Positions 25,700 to 34,784 of a DNA stretch of 64,000 nucleotides are shown in pieces; within the stretch, counting starts at the first letter, position 1, and every line of letters begins with the position of its first letter. Under the pieces are notes generated by a model that worked only from the letters and a program-made list of their open reading frames with translations, ran no database searches and had not been told where the DNA came from. Origin of the DNA: Parvibaculum sp039680535 (GTDB taxonomy: Bacteria; Pseudomonadota; Alphaproteobacteria; Parvibaculales; Parvibaculaceae); NCBI RefSeq assembly GCF_039680535.1, contig NZ_JBDKSS010000011.1, forward strand, positions 1 through 64,000, read 5' to 3'. Both the position numbers and the translations under genes were made by a program.

Positions 25700-26014
25700 A
25701 AAAACTCGCATCAAATAGCACGTCAAAAGACGCGGCCCTGAAAATACACCACCGGCTAAGCGGAGGATGGACCGCGCCAAGGCATCCCGTTCCCGCAGGG
25801 TGCCTTTCTCAATGTTAGTATACGGAGACTTGCAGTGCCATGCCGTCGATCGCGACCATTCGTTGCCATGTGAAGGAATGTTGCCTCACTGCCCTATCAG
25901 AAAGGCCCGGCCGGAGGCATCGTTCAGCGCTGCGCCCGGAATTGATTGGCGTCGGCATGATGATCGTACACGTAAAGCGGCACGCTCAGTTCACCCGCAG
26001 GGCGCCAACCTACG
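25700..26014. other. Gene-free spacer between phoD and the kinase gene
   Basis: About 315 bp with no credible gene on either strand. It lies downstream of phoD and upstream of the kinase, so it should hold the phoD transcript end and the kinase promoter. I see no clear terminator hairpin, and only short AT-rich patches near 25700-25730. Confidence 0.5.
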
Positions 26015-27640
26015 CTAGCCCTCAATGGCCCCCGCCCTTCCGCTTTCGACGACGAACGTCTTTAGCGTCGAGAGCTGAGCATCGGGATCCCTGACGTCGG
26101 ATATCGCCTGGAACTTCGTCGTCATATGCTGGGCATCGACCTCGATCAGGACATAGCCCCGCTTGCGGCTTTCAAAGAAACGCACATGCGGATTGTCGGG
26201 CAAGGCCTTGGCGAAAAGCTCATAGACGGGCGGGCGGGAGCTGATCGACGTTCCGACGATTTCCGTCGCGACCGTCGGTGAACGCTCATTGTCGAAATCG
26301 AGCTTCAGGTCGTTGGTCCAGAAGCAATGGCTGTCGCCGCCGATCACCACCGCATTGGCCACACGCGCCTCGTGTATGTGCTTCATGAGGCGCGAACGAT
26401 TGGCGGGATAACCGTTCCAGTCCTCCGTCCAGTAGGCGATATGACCCGTTTCGTCCTTATGGCCGAACTGGGCCATCAGCACATCCTGAGCAATGATGTT
26501 CCAGCGCGCCTTCGAATTCGCGAGCCCATCGTAAAGCCACGCCTCCTGCGCTTCACCCAGCATCGAACGGGCAGCAGCGAGCCTTTCAGGACAGCTCGCA
26601 TTGGTCTCGAGATGCCCGCCACCCTTCTTGGGCGGACCATAACAAGCCTCTCGTGAACGATACTGCCGACCGTCGATCAACGAGATTTCGGCAAGGTCGC
26701 CGAAGGCGTAGCGCTCATAGATCCGCATCGAGGCGCCATGCGGCTTCGACAGCAAGGGACGCACAGGCATGTGTTCATAAAATGCCTGATAGGCAGCCGC
26801 CCTGCGAGCAAGGAACTTCGCCGGATCGTCAAAGGTCTTCGACCATTTGTCCGAATAGTCGTTTTGAACCTCGTGATCGTCCCATGTGACAAGCGAGGGC
26901 GCGACCGCATGCACACGCTGCAGATTTTCGTCGAGCTTGTACTGCGTATAGCGATCCCGATATTGCGCGAGCGTCTTCGCTTCCATGCCATCCTTGTGCC
27001 TGCGGACCGTCGGATGTTTCGTGTCGACGCTTTCATAGATGTAGTCACCCAGGAAGATCACAAGATCGGGATGTTCTTCGGCGAGGTGATGATAGGCCGC
27101 GTAATAACCCTGCTCGTAATTCGCGCAAGAGGCATAGGCAAGACGTAACCCGGCAAGCGGAGCGCCTGTTGCCGGTGCCGTCATGGCGCGGCCGATCCGG
27201 CTTACCGCCTCGCCCGAGATGAAGCGATACCAATAGGGCCGGCCGGGAGCGAGCCCCCTCACTTCCTCATGCACAGAATAGGCATAGTGCGGATCGGCGA
27301 TAGCGACGCCCTTCCGGACGAGCCGGGTCATGGCCTCGTCCTCGGCAATTTCATAGGCGACCGGCACAGGCCCGCCTCTCATGCCGCCCGGCATCGCAGG
27401 GTCGGCCGACAGAGGATCGGGCACGAGCCTCGTCCACAGGACGAAACCATCCGGAGTGGGCGCCCCCGAAGCAACACCGAGGCTGAAGGGGTTGCCCTTG
27501 CGCCAGCTTTGCATGCCGCCCGCCACGCAGCCGACGAGCGCCGGAGCGACAATGCTCCCGCGCGCCGCCGCGCCGGCAAGGCTAAGGAAGCTGCGTCGCG
27601 ACGGGATCAACACAGGTGCCGAGATGCGATGAGCGGTCAT
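26015..27640 (-). CDS. phoD: PhoD-family alkaline phosphatase/phosphodiesterase, Tat-exported
   Basis: A secreted 541-residue metallophosphoesterase that releases phosphate from phosphomonoesters and diesters. The N-terminus has a twin-arginine signal (Arg15-Arg16, SRRSFLSLAG) with a Cys at the end of the hydrophobic stretch (ALVGC) that could be lipidated. It then has the PhoD N-terminal beta domain (FSLGVASGAPTPDGFVLWTRL) and the catalytic domain with ASCANYEQGYY, FLGDYIYE, TWDDHEVQNDY and VIGGDSHCFW. Start supported by AGGGGAAATCC. It is the last gene of an exbD-tonB-receptor-exbB-phoD run. Confidence 0.93.
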   Translation of the reverse strand: MTAHRISAPVLIPSRRSFLSLAGAAARGSIVAPALVGCVAGGMQSWRKGNPFSLGVASGAPTPDGFVLWTRLVPDPLSADPAMPGGMRGGPVPVAYEIAEDEAMTRLVRKGVAIADPHYAYSVHEEVRGLAPGRPYWYRFISGEAVSRIGRAMTAPATGAPLAGLRLAYASCANYEQGYYAAYHHLAEEHPDLVIFLGDYIYESVDTKHPTVRRHKDGMEAKTLAQYRDRYTQYKLDENLQRVHAVAPSLVTWDDHEVQNDYSDKWSKTFDDPAKFLARRAAAYQAFYEHMPVRPLLSKPHGASMRIYERYAFGDLAEISLIDGRQYRSREACYGPPKKGGGHLETNASCPERLAAARSMLGEAQEAWLYDGLANSKARWNIIAQDVLMAQFGHKDETGHIAYWTEDWNGYPANRSRLMKHIHEARVANAVVIGGDSHCFWTNDLKLDFDNERSPTVATEIVGTSISSRPPVYELFAKALPDNPHVRFFESRKRGYVLIEVDAQHMTTKFQAISDVRDPDAQLSTLKTFVVESGRAGAIEG

Positions 27641-27685
27641 GGATTTCCCCTGACAATGAATGCCGGATGCCTGTTTCGCAGACGT

Positions 27686-28354
27686 CTATTTCGCGGAAGC
27701 CTGAGTTCCGATCAGCGGGTCCATGCCGGCCGCGATGAGAACGAGCTTCAGATGATCGCTCAGTCGCAGCACGACTTCCTGAAACGTATTGTTGAACAGA
27801 AGGCCGTAAAGCGCGGTGCCGATGCCAGCCGCCGTGGCGAAGAGCGCTGTGCCGATACCGGCGCTGACAGCCGCCGGATCCGAGATGCCCGCCTGAGCCA
27901 GGGCAACGAAAGTATCGATGATGCCGAAGATCGTGCCGAGAAGGCCGAGAAGCGGCGCCGCCGTGATAACCGTATCGAGCATCCACAAATGTTGTGTGAA
28001 GCGTGCGCGGCTGCGGATGAAAATAGTCTGCGCGACATCTTCCTGAGCCAACCGTTCGGAAGAGGCGGAACGCACGGCCAACATGTCAGCAACGGCCGAG
28101 CCGAAGACGCCGGAAAGTACGCTCGGAGACTTCGGAAAGCTTCCATTCGGTCCCGATTTGGCCAGCAATTTCTCGAGCTTGCGTGCCTGACGCAGATTGA
28201 CGGCGTAGAAGATCGCCCGCTCGATCGAAACGAAGGTGACGAGCACGACTGCAGCACCGAGCAAGGCAAAGGTGATGACATGCAGGCTCTCGGTCAGGCT
28301 CGCAGGATGCAGGACGGCGTTTGCCGCATTGGTAAGTGTCTGGATGATGGCCAT
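27686..28354 (-). CDS. exbB: ExbB-type proton-channel protein
   Basis: A 222-residue inner-membrane protein of the MotA/TolQ/ExbB family, the proton channel that powers TonB. It has three transmembrane segments: about 25-47 (ITFALLGAAVVLVTFVSIERA), about 125-150 (MLDTVITAAPLLGLLGTIFGIIDTF) and about 160-185 (AGIGTALFATAAGIGTALYGLLF). The GLLGT and GTALFATAAGI motifs are diagnostic. It lies between the receptor and phoD, with exbD and tonB at the head of the same operon. Confidence 0.92.
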   Translation of the reverse strand: MAIIQTLTNAANAVLHPASLTESLHVITFALLGAAVVLVTFVSIERAIFYAVNLRQARKLEKLLAKSGPNGSFPKSPSVLSGVFGSAVADMLAVRSASSERLAQEDVAQTIFIRSRARFTQHLWMLDTVITAAPLLGLLGTIFGIIDTFVALAQAGISDPAAVSAGIGTALFATAAGIGTALYGLLFNNTFQEVVLRLSDHLKLVLIAAGMDPLIGTQASAK

Positions 28355-28416
28355 GGGAAAACTCCGGGAGCGAGGGTCGGGGGAACGCGGGATGCGTTCC
28401 CCCTCCGGTTCGCGTA

Positions 28417-30798
28417 TCAGAAATCGACGCTAAGGCTGACGGAGGCAAAGCGCGGACCGCCAACCTGATAGGTCGGCGAACCGGCGTTCGCGCCCGTTGC
28501 ATTCGTCGTGTAGGAGATGAGCGTGCCGAGATAGCGTTCATCGAAGACGTTATCCACGGCAAAAACGAGCGTCACCTTCTGCAGACCGACCAGCGAAGAT
28601 GGCAAGTCGTAACCGGCGGTGAGGTCCACCGTCGTGTGCGGGGCGAGCGACTCGTCGTTCATCAGGGTTGAGAAACGCGAGCCCGTATACTTGCCGGCAA
28701 CCGACGTGAACCACCCCCGGCCGTCATAGCGGAGCACGAGCGAGCCAAGGTATTTTGGCGTGTCGATCATGTTCTTGTTGGCCGTCGGCAGAATGGTTCC
28801 GTTGACCTCCGTGTTGTTCTGCAGCTTGCTGTCTGTATAGGAGGCGGACGCATAAGCAGAGAAGCCGTCGAACTGCCTGGTCGCGATTTCAAGTTCGACA
28901 CCGCGCGTCTTCACGTCGCCGATCGTCTTCGCCACAGTGATACCGGTCACGAGGTCCTTGGAGCTCTGCTGACGGTTCTTGTAGTCGATGTTGAAGGCAG
29001 TGATACCCCCGCTGAAGAACGACCCTGCGTAGCGATAGCCGCCATCGACGATCACAGCCGTTTCCGGCTTTACGGCGGCGCCGGAACCGGGCTCGAACAT
29101 GTTCGTGTTGTCCGGCGCGCGGAACGACTGCGCCGCAGAGGCGAAGAGCTGGTGCTCAGGCGTGATCCGCCAATTTAGACCGGCATTCGGCATCACCTTG
29201 CTGTTGCTCTGTGTGGTGTGAACAGGAACAATTACGCCACCACTATAGGAGCGTTGAGCGAGGGGCAGGTTGTTCGTGCCATCGCGATCAACCATGGCGT
29301 ATTGTAGACCGAACTCGGCCGTCACCTGATCGTTGAAGAGGTTGAGCGAGTCCTGGATGAAAGGCCGCTTGATCGTGCTGACCGTTTCCGTGTCGCGCGT
29401 ACGGGCCGGCAGGCCATCGCTGACACGGAAGAGTTGCGCGTTCGTCGCCCAGACGTCCGAGGGATTGCCATTGTCGTCGACATATTCGTACTGGCGGATT
29501 TCCCGAAGGCGCGCGCGCTCATACTGGAAGCCGGTCGACAGAACGTTGTTTTCGAAGTTCCAGGTCAGACGGCTGACGAAACCCGGGCGGAAGGCGCGCG
29601 CATTCGTCGGACGATAAAACAGAACGGTGTCCCTGGCATCGCCGTCGCCATTGAGATCGACGCCGCTATTCGTGCCCATGATCGCGCGCAGGCCGCTATA
29701 GCTGGAGCTTGTATCACCTTCCTTCAGATAGACGGCGCCACCGCCATTGCCGCGTCCGAAGACAAAATAGGGTTCGAAGTCGAAGCGGACATTGTCGGCG
29801 ACCTGCAGATTGGCCTTGGCCGAGAGTATCAGGCTCTCCCAGGGATTCACGCGCAGCTTGTAATACTGCTCGCGGCTGAACGGATTCCCGAAGCTGTTGT
29901 CGTCGTTCTGGGCAGTGCCGTTGACGGGCGTGGGCCGCGGCGCAAATGTGGTCGCATAGTCAAAATCCCAGCCATATTGATCAATCTGGCCGAGCGTCGC
30001 CGAACGAAAATTGTTGTTGACCGACTTGTTGTAATAGGCGCCAAACGAAATCTGGCTCGAGCTCGCGATTTTCTTCACAATCTTCGTGTCGAAATGCTCG
30101 CGGTCGGCGTTGCCTTCTCCACGAAACTTGTCGGCTTGCGATTTCGAGTAGGAAAAGAAGGCCTTCGTGCCGTCCAGAAACTCGCCTGTGTCGACGCGGG
30201 CAAAACTGCGCCAATAGTTGTCCGAACCGAAGCTCTGCTGGGCATTCACATTCAACTTGTCCATCGGGTCGCGGATGAACATGTCGATATTGCCGCCGGT
30301 GGCACTGAGGTTGGGCTTGTCCGTGTCGCCATAGCCCTGAGCGAGGAAGATCGAGCTGAGATTTTCCTTGTCGATATATTCGTGCGGATAAACGCCATAG
30401 GCGCCGCTATCGTTGAGCGGGATACCGTCGAGCGTGAATCCCATCTGGCTGCTCGTGAAGCCGCGAACCGAAAGCGAGCCGCCATAGAGGCCCGTCGAAT
30501 CGACCGACGTCGTATTTACGCCTGGAAGTTTTTCGATGAGCTGGAAGGGATTGTAGCTACCCGGCTGCTCCTCGATATATTTCTCGGTGACAGTCGAGCG
30601 CGCCTTGGGCGCCTGTTCTTCAGTGGAATATAGGCCCGTACCCTGATCGTCGGCCTCACCATCAACCGTCACCGTGCCGATAGCCGTCGTATTCTCCGCA
30701 AAGGCCGGATGGATGCCGAGCATGGCGCCCCCTGCAACGCCTGCCAGCAGTATCCATCGGAAGTTGCTTCGCAACCCTTTCAACTTTTCACTTTTCAT
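28417..30798 (-). CDS. TonB-dependent outer-membrane receptor
   Basis: A 793-residue gated porin for active uptake across the outer membrane. A signal peptide (about 1-33) is followed by the plug domain (about 60-180: YNPFQLIEKLPGVNTTSVDSTGLYGGSLSVRGF in outline) and a 22-strand barrel that ends in ASVSLSVDF with terminal Phe. The ATG at 30798 has GAGG seven bases upstream; in-frame starts exist up to 17 codons earlier. The substrate is unknown. Its operon partners, a private exbB/exbD/tonB set and PhoD, suggest a phosphorus-containing compound rather than an iron chelate. Confidence 0.92.
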   Translation of the reverse strand: MKSEKLKGLRSNFRWILLAGVAGGAMLGIHPAFAENTTAIGTVTVDGEADDQGTGLYSTEEQAPKARSTVTEKYIEEQPGSYNPFQLIEKLPGVNTTSVDSTGLYGGSLSVRGFTSSQMGFTLDGIPLNDSGAYGVYPHEYIDKENLSSIFLAQGYGDTDKPNLSATGGNIDMFIRDPMDKLNVNAQQSFGSDNYWRSFARVDTGEFLDGTKAFFSYSKSQADKFRGEGNADREHFDTKIVKKIASSSQISFGAYYNKSVNNNFRSATLGQIDQYGWDFDYATTFAPRPTPVNGTAQNDDNSFGNPFSREQYYKLRVNPWESLILSAKANLQVADNVRFDFEPYFVFGRGNGGGAVYLKEGDTSSSYSGLRAIMGTNSGVDLNGDGDARDTVLFYRPTNARAFRPGFVSRLTWNFENNVLSTGFQYERARLREIRQYEYVDDNGNPSDVWATNAQLFRVSDGLPARTRDTETVSTIKRPFIQDSLNLFNDQVTAEFGLQYAMVDRDGTNNLPLAQRSYSGGVIVPVHTTQSNSKVMPNAGLNWRITPEHQLFASAAQSFRAPDNTNMFEPGSGAAVKPETAVIVDGGYRYAGSFFSGGITAFNIDYKNRQQSSKDLVTGITVAKTIGDVKTRGVELEIATRQFDGFSAYASASYTDSKLQNNTEVNGTILPTANKNMIDTPKYLGSLVLRYDGRGWFTSVAGKYTGSRFSTLMNDESLAPHTTVDLTAGYDLPSSLVGLQKVTLVFAVDNVFDERYLGTLISYTTNATGANAGSPTYQVGGPRFASVSLSVDF

Positions 30799-30869
30799 GA
30801 CTGCCTCACTATTCATGCGACAGGCCCCAGCGACCTGCCCCCTGGTCAAAGCCGCGGCTCGGCCGCAGC

Positions 30870-31538
30870 TCAGTTCAATTGGTAGTCGAGCCTCACGGTG
30901 AACCGTCGCGTGCTCTCTCCCGGAAAAGCGTCGTTCGGAAATGGTGGATAGGCGCCGCCGCGCACCGTCGCGAGCGCGGCGCGGTCGAGGATTGGCGAAC
31001 CAGCGCCTTGTTCGATGCCCGCATCGACAAGCGCGCCACTTCGATCGAGAACGAACCAGAGTTCCACCGCGCCCTGCGGATGAAGCATTCGCGCTTCCTT
31101 GGTGTTCGGATAGCGGCGTATCGACTGCAGATAGGCGCGCAGCGCGGCTGCATATTGGTTCTGGACATCCGCCAACGGATTGGAGGGCGCCGCGGCCTTT
31201 ACCTGAGCAGGCGCGTGAACGGGCGACGGCGCGGCGACAGGCATGGGCTTCGCAACGCGAACAGGCGTCGGCGGTCGCGGCTTTTGCGGCCGTGGTGGCT
31301 TTGGCTTTTCGAAAGCAGGCTCGGTGGTTTTAACCGGTGGCGGAGTCGCCTCCTGCGGGGCGGGCGGCGCCGCTGGTGCCGGCGGGACAGGCTCCGGCAT
31401 CGTCTCCAGCATCAACTCGACCGGCTTTGCGTCGGCGACAAGCTCGACATGCCAGTTCGAGGCGACGATGAGCGCGCCAAGGATCGTTGCCGTCGCGAGG
31501 CCCGCGACGGATTGTCGTCTCTCATACAAGAAGTCCAT
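30870..31538 (-). CDS. tonB: TonB-type energy transducer
   Basis: A 222-residue protein that links the inner-membrane ExbBD motor to the outer-membrane receptor. It has an N-terminal membrane anchor (about 12-28), a Pro/Ala/Lys-rich periplasm-spanning region (about 48-120, with KPKPPRPQKPRPPTP), and a TonB C-terminal domain (about 130-222: YLQSIRRYPNTKEARM, GAVELWFVLDRSGALVD, LDRAALATVRGGAYPPFP). It sits 3 bp downstream of exbD, and the gap to the receptor gene is 71 bp. Confidence 0.92.
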   Translation of the reverse strand: MDFLYERRQSVAGLATATILGALIVASNWHVELVADAKPVELMLETMPEPVPPAPAAPPAPQEATPPPVKTTEPAFEKPKPPRPQKPRPPTPVRVAKPMPVAAPSPVHAPAQVKAAAPSNPLADVQNQYAAALRAYLQSIRRYPNTKEARMLHPQGAVELWFVLDRSGALVDAGIEQGAGSPILDRAALATVRGGAYPPFPNDAFPGESTRRFTVRLDYQLN

Positions 31539-31541
31539 TTT

Positions 31542-31970
31542 CTATCCGGACTTCTTTTTGGTCGCGATCGAGAAACTATCGTAGCCGCCTGCCTTCAACA
31601 CATCGACGACTTCTATGACGCGCTGAAGCTCCACCGCACCGTCGCCATTGATCAGCACGGCCGTCTTCGCTGAACCGTCCGGCTTGCTCGGAGGCGCGCT
31701 CGCTGCAAGGGCCGAAGCCAGCCCTGCAAGCGGTACGGATTTTCCATCGACCTGCAGGATGCCGTCCGTTCCAAGTGTCACGACGATCTTGCGCATCTTG
31801 TCGAGCTGCTGTGCCGCAGAAGACTTCGGCAGCTTGGTCTTGATGCCGAGCGCCGGAATGACGTTGACGCTGATCAGAACGAAAAACGCGAGCAGAAACA
31901 TCATTACGTCGATCATCGGAATAATTTCGATCCGCGATCGATGAGGCTGCTCGTCTGGCCAGTGACGCAT
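31542..31970 (-). CDS. exbD: ExbD-type biopolymer transport protein
   Basis: A 142-residue single-span inner-membrane protein of the TolR/ExbD family. The transmembrane helix at about 17-38 (IIPMIDVMMFLLAFFVLISV) contains the essential Asp (PMIDVMM) that carries protons for the motor. The periplasmic domain follows (VTLGTDGILQVDGKSVPL, VLINGDGAVELQRVIEVVDVLKAGGYDSFSIAT). First gene of the five-gene TonB-PhoD run. Its ribosome site is weak. Confidence 0.92.
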   Translation of the reverse strand: MRHWPDEQPHRSRIEIIPMIDVMMFLLAFFVLISVNVIPALGIKTKLPKSSAAQQLDKMRKIVVTLGTDGILQVDGKSVPLAGLASALAASAPPSKPDGSAKTAVLINGDGAVELQRVIEVVDVLKAGGYDSFSIATKKKSG

Positions 31971-32634
31971 TGGAAGACCCGGAACTGAGGAACGCTACTT
32001 TCAAGCGCGTCAGATAGGGGCCTATTGTGAAACCGCGGTTACTCCTTTGATAATTAATAACGACAGTTTAACGACCCGAACAGGTGCCCACTCGCGCGGA
32101 GGACGAACGCCTATATATTCTTTGTACTGATAATTGACTGACCCGTCTGCACCATCAATAGCGGACGATCATCGGGACGGACGCCGCTCGATCGGAACTC
32201 TCTTCCAATCTGACAAAGCACCCGCATGTGGCAGTGGCTGATTGTCTCGCGCGACGGCGACGGGGAAAACGATGTGACCGCCCAGCGCCGACCATTCCGC
32301 TGGAGTGGAAATGGATCGCGCATCTGGATGATCATCGGCGGAACGGCGCCACCCCAGAACACCAGCCCGATCCTGCTCTTATAAGGACGCTCGGACGCAC
32401 TCAGCTCTGGTTCAAGAATCTAACCAGCGGCCATCTCTCTGAGAGAATTTGCGGCGCGCTGGAGAATCGATGAACGGCGCATTAGCTCGCAGAGACCAGC
32501 ACCCAATTGGAGCGCAATCCGCGATCTCTGCTCCGCTTCACGCCGCAAATGGATGCAGCACTTCGCGCCAAGCCTCATAAATGTCGGGAAGTTCTGGAGT
32601 GCCCGTCGGTCTCTCGCGAGCGCTCGGGACTTAA
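31971..32634. other. 664-bp gene-free region beside tRNA-Ala
   Basis: No convincing gene. Short open frames exist on both strands (32111-32362 minus, 32228-32473 plus), but their products match nothing I recognise and they lack good ribosome sites. The part near exbD (about 32030-32150) is markedly AT-rich for this genome and should contain the operon promoter. No direct repeat of the tRNA 3' end was seen, so there is no sign of an integrated element. Confidence 0.55.
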
Positions 32635-32710
<76 letters not shown>

Positions 32711-32832
32711 GCCGTATAATGCGGAGGAGATTGGGCTCCCCCGCAGCGGTGGCGGAACTTAGGGCGCGTTTTCGTCGGGATCAAGCACAAATATTGATCC
32801 GCGCCGATTGCGCCCCATGCGCCGCAAACTTT

Positions 32833-33222
32833 TTATTCGTCGTCCTCGCCGACGCCGCGGATGATGCCCGAAACGTCGTCTTCCTCGTCCTCGTCGTCAG
32901 GCAGGAAGGCATCGTCTTCGGCGTCGTCCTCGATCTCCTCGCCGATATCCTCAAGGATATCGTCGCCCAGATCCTCGGCGGCCAGTTCTTCGTCGCGCAG
33001 CGCATCCAACGAGACATTATCCTCGTCTTCCGCCACCTCGACCGTACGCGGCGCCTTTTCCTTCGGCTTTTCGACCGGCTTGGCGCGTTTGGCCTTCGCG
33101 CCCGAATCCGGCACGAATTCGTGTTTGCACTTGGGGCAAACAGCAGGGCTCTTGGTCAGATCGTAAAACTTCGCGCCGCAGCTCGGGCAATCGCGCTTCG
33201 TTCCCAACTCCGGTTTCGACAA
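32833..33222 (-). CDS. FYDLN-acid domain protein (TIGR02300 type)
   Basis: A 129-residue cytoplasmic protein of unknown function. The N-terminal zinc-ribbon-like part has two Cys pairs (CPSCGAKFYDL and CPKCKHEF) and the diagnostic FYDL. A basic Lys-rich linker follows, then an extremely acidic tail of Asp and Glu (about 65-129). The start is TTG at 33222 with AAGGAG eight bases upstream. The family is typical of alphaproteobacteria and is usually found near aroA, as here, where aroA is divergent. Confidence 0.88.
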   Translation of the reverse strand: MSKPELGTKRDCPSCGAKFYDLTKSPAVCPKCKHEFVPDSGAKAKRAKPVEKPKEKAPRTVEVAEDEDNVSLDALRDEELAAEDLGDDILEDIGEEIEDDAEDDAFLPDDEDEEDDVSGIIRGVGEDDE

Positions 33223-33422
33223 GTTTTAATCTCCTTGCGGCATCGGTGCCCTGCGGCCCGTCTCGCCGGATTTCCCCCACGCATTCGGCGCAGGTCTACC
33301 CAACGGATTTTCCCATTGCCACGATAAGTTGCTCCTGTCAAAACCTATTCGCGCGCGCCATGCAGCGTTCGCCTGGTTCCCGCGTCGCGCCGGAACGTCC
33401 TTCCCGGAAGCCCCCAAGGGAT

Positions 33423-34784
33423 ATGACCGTGGCCCACCCGTCCGAAAGCTCAGATACAAGCCTTTCCGCCGAGCCCTCTCATTCGCTGACGGGCCGCCTC
33501 CGCGTGCCCGGCGACAAGTCGATTTCCCATCGCGCGCTCATTTTCGGCGCCCTGACGGTTGGTGAAACGAAGATCACCGGCCTTCTGGAAGGCGAGGACG
33601 TGCTGGCGACCGCCGAGACCATGCGCCGCCTCGGCGCCGAGGTGACGCGGACCGGAGAGGGCGCCTGGACCGTCCATGGCGTCGGGGTCGGGGCTTTGCG
33701 CGAACCGTCGCAGCCGCTCGATTTCGGCAATTCAGGGACCGGCGCGCGACTCATCATGGGCCTTGTCGCCGGCCATCCGATTACCGCAACCTTCATAGGC
33801 GACGCGTCGCTTTCGCGCCGCCCCATGGGCCGCGTCATCACGCCGCTGAGCCAGATGGGCGCCGTGTTCCATGCCCGAGAGGGCGGGCGGCTGCCGCTGA
33901 CGCTCACAGGCGCCCGCGAAGCCCTTCCCATCACCTACCGCTCGCCGGTCGCATCCGCTCAGGTGAAGTCGGCCGTGCTCCTGGCCGGGCTCAATGCGCG
34001 GGGCGTCACCACGGTGATCGAGCCTGTGCCGACCCGCGACCATACCGAACGGATGCTTCGGGCCTTCGGCGCCCATGTCGAGACCGAAACGCTGCCCGAC
34101 GGCGCGCTCGCCATCCATCTCACCGGCCAGCCCGAGCTTCACCCCTGCCCGATCATCGTCCCCGGCGATCCGTCCTCGGCGGCCTTCCCGGTCGTCGCAG
34201 CGCTCATCGTGCCGGGCTCGGAAGTCGTGGTCGAAGGCATTACGCTCAATCCGCACCGCGCCGGCCTCTATACGACACTCATCGAGATGGGCGCCGACAT
34301 CGAGATCATGAACCAGCGCGAGGAAGGCGGAGAGCCCGTCGCCGATCTGCGCGTCCGGGCGAGCCGTCTTCACGGCATCGAGGTGCCGCCGGAACGCGCT
34401 GCCTCCATGATCGACGAATATCCCGTGCTTGCCATTGCTGCTTCTTTTGCATCCGGCCAGACGGTGATGCGCGGCATCCACGAATTGCGCGTCAAGGAAA
34501 GCGACCGCATCGCGGCGACAGCAGCAGGCCTCAGGCTCAATGGCATCAAGGTCCATGAGACCGAGGATTCGATGACGGTCGAAGGCCGCGAGGGTCATGT
34601 CGATGGCGGCGGCCATGTCGTCACCCATATGGACCACCGGATTGCCATGTCCTTCCTGGTCATGGGGCTCGCCGCACACAAGCCGGTGACCGTCGACGAC
34701 GCCACGATGATCGCAACGAGCTTCCCGAACTTCATCCCGCTGATGCGCGAGCTCGGCGCCCTCTTTGTGAGCCACGGCCAGTGA
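33423..34784 (+). CDS. aroA: 5-enolpyruvylshikimate-3-phosphate synthase
   Basis: Joins phosphoenolpyruvate and shikimate-3-phosphate in the aromatic amino acid pathway. The 453-residue protein resembles the alphaproteobacterial class that includes the CP4 enzyme: PGDKSISHRALIFG near residue 29, GDASLSRRPMGRVITPLSQMG, SAQVKSAVLLAGLN, PTRDHTERML and ELRVKESDRI. At the site where CP4 has Ala (GNAATG) this protein has Gly105 (GNSGTG). The ATG at 33423 is the most family-like start, but AAGGG is very close to it. The gene overlaps cmk by four bases. Confidence 0.93.
   Translation: MTVAHPSESSDTSLSAEPSHSLTGRLRVPGDKSISHRALIFGALTVGETKITGLLEGEDVLATAETMRRLGAEVTRTGEGAWTVHGVGVGALREPSQPLDFGNSGTGARLIMGLVAGHPITATFIGDASLSRRPMGRVITPLSQMGAVFHAREGGRLPLTLTGAREALPITYRSPVASAQVKSAVLLAGLNARGVTTVIEPVPTRDHTERMLRAFGAHVETETLPDGALAIHLTGQPELHPCPIIVPGDPSSAAFPVVAALIVPGSEVVVEGITLNPHRAGLYTTLIEMGADIEIMNQREEGGEPVADLRVRASRLHGIEVPPERAASMIDEYPVLAIAASFASGQTVMRGIHELRVKESDRIAATAAGLRLNGIKVHETEDSMTVEGREGHVDGGGHVVTHMDHRIAMSFLVMGLAAHKPVTVDDATMIATSFPNFIPLMRELGALFVSHGQ

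Noticed and set aside
32030..32075. Pho box or Fur box upstream of exbD
   Set aside because: CTGTCG...TTATCA and GATAATTAATAAC have some resemblance, but neither the 11-bp repeat spacing of a Pho box nor a full 19-bp Fur palindrome is met.
32111..32473. Two short opposing open frames in the tRNA-side spacer
   Set aside because: No ribosome sites, no familiar motif, and base composition unlike the coding sequence nearby.
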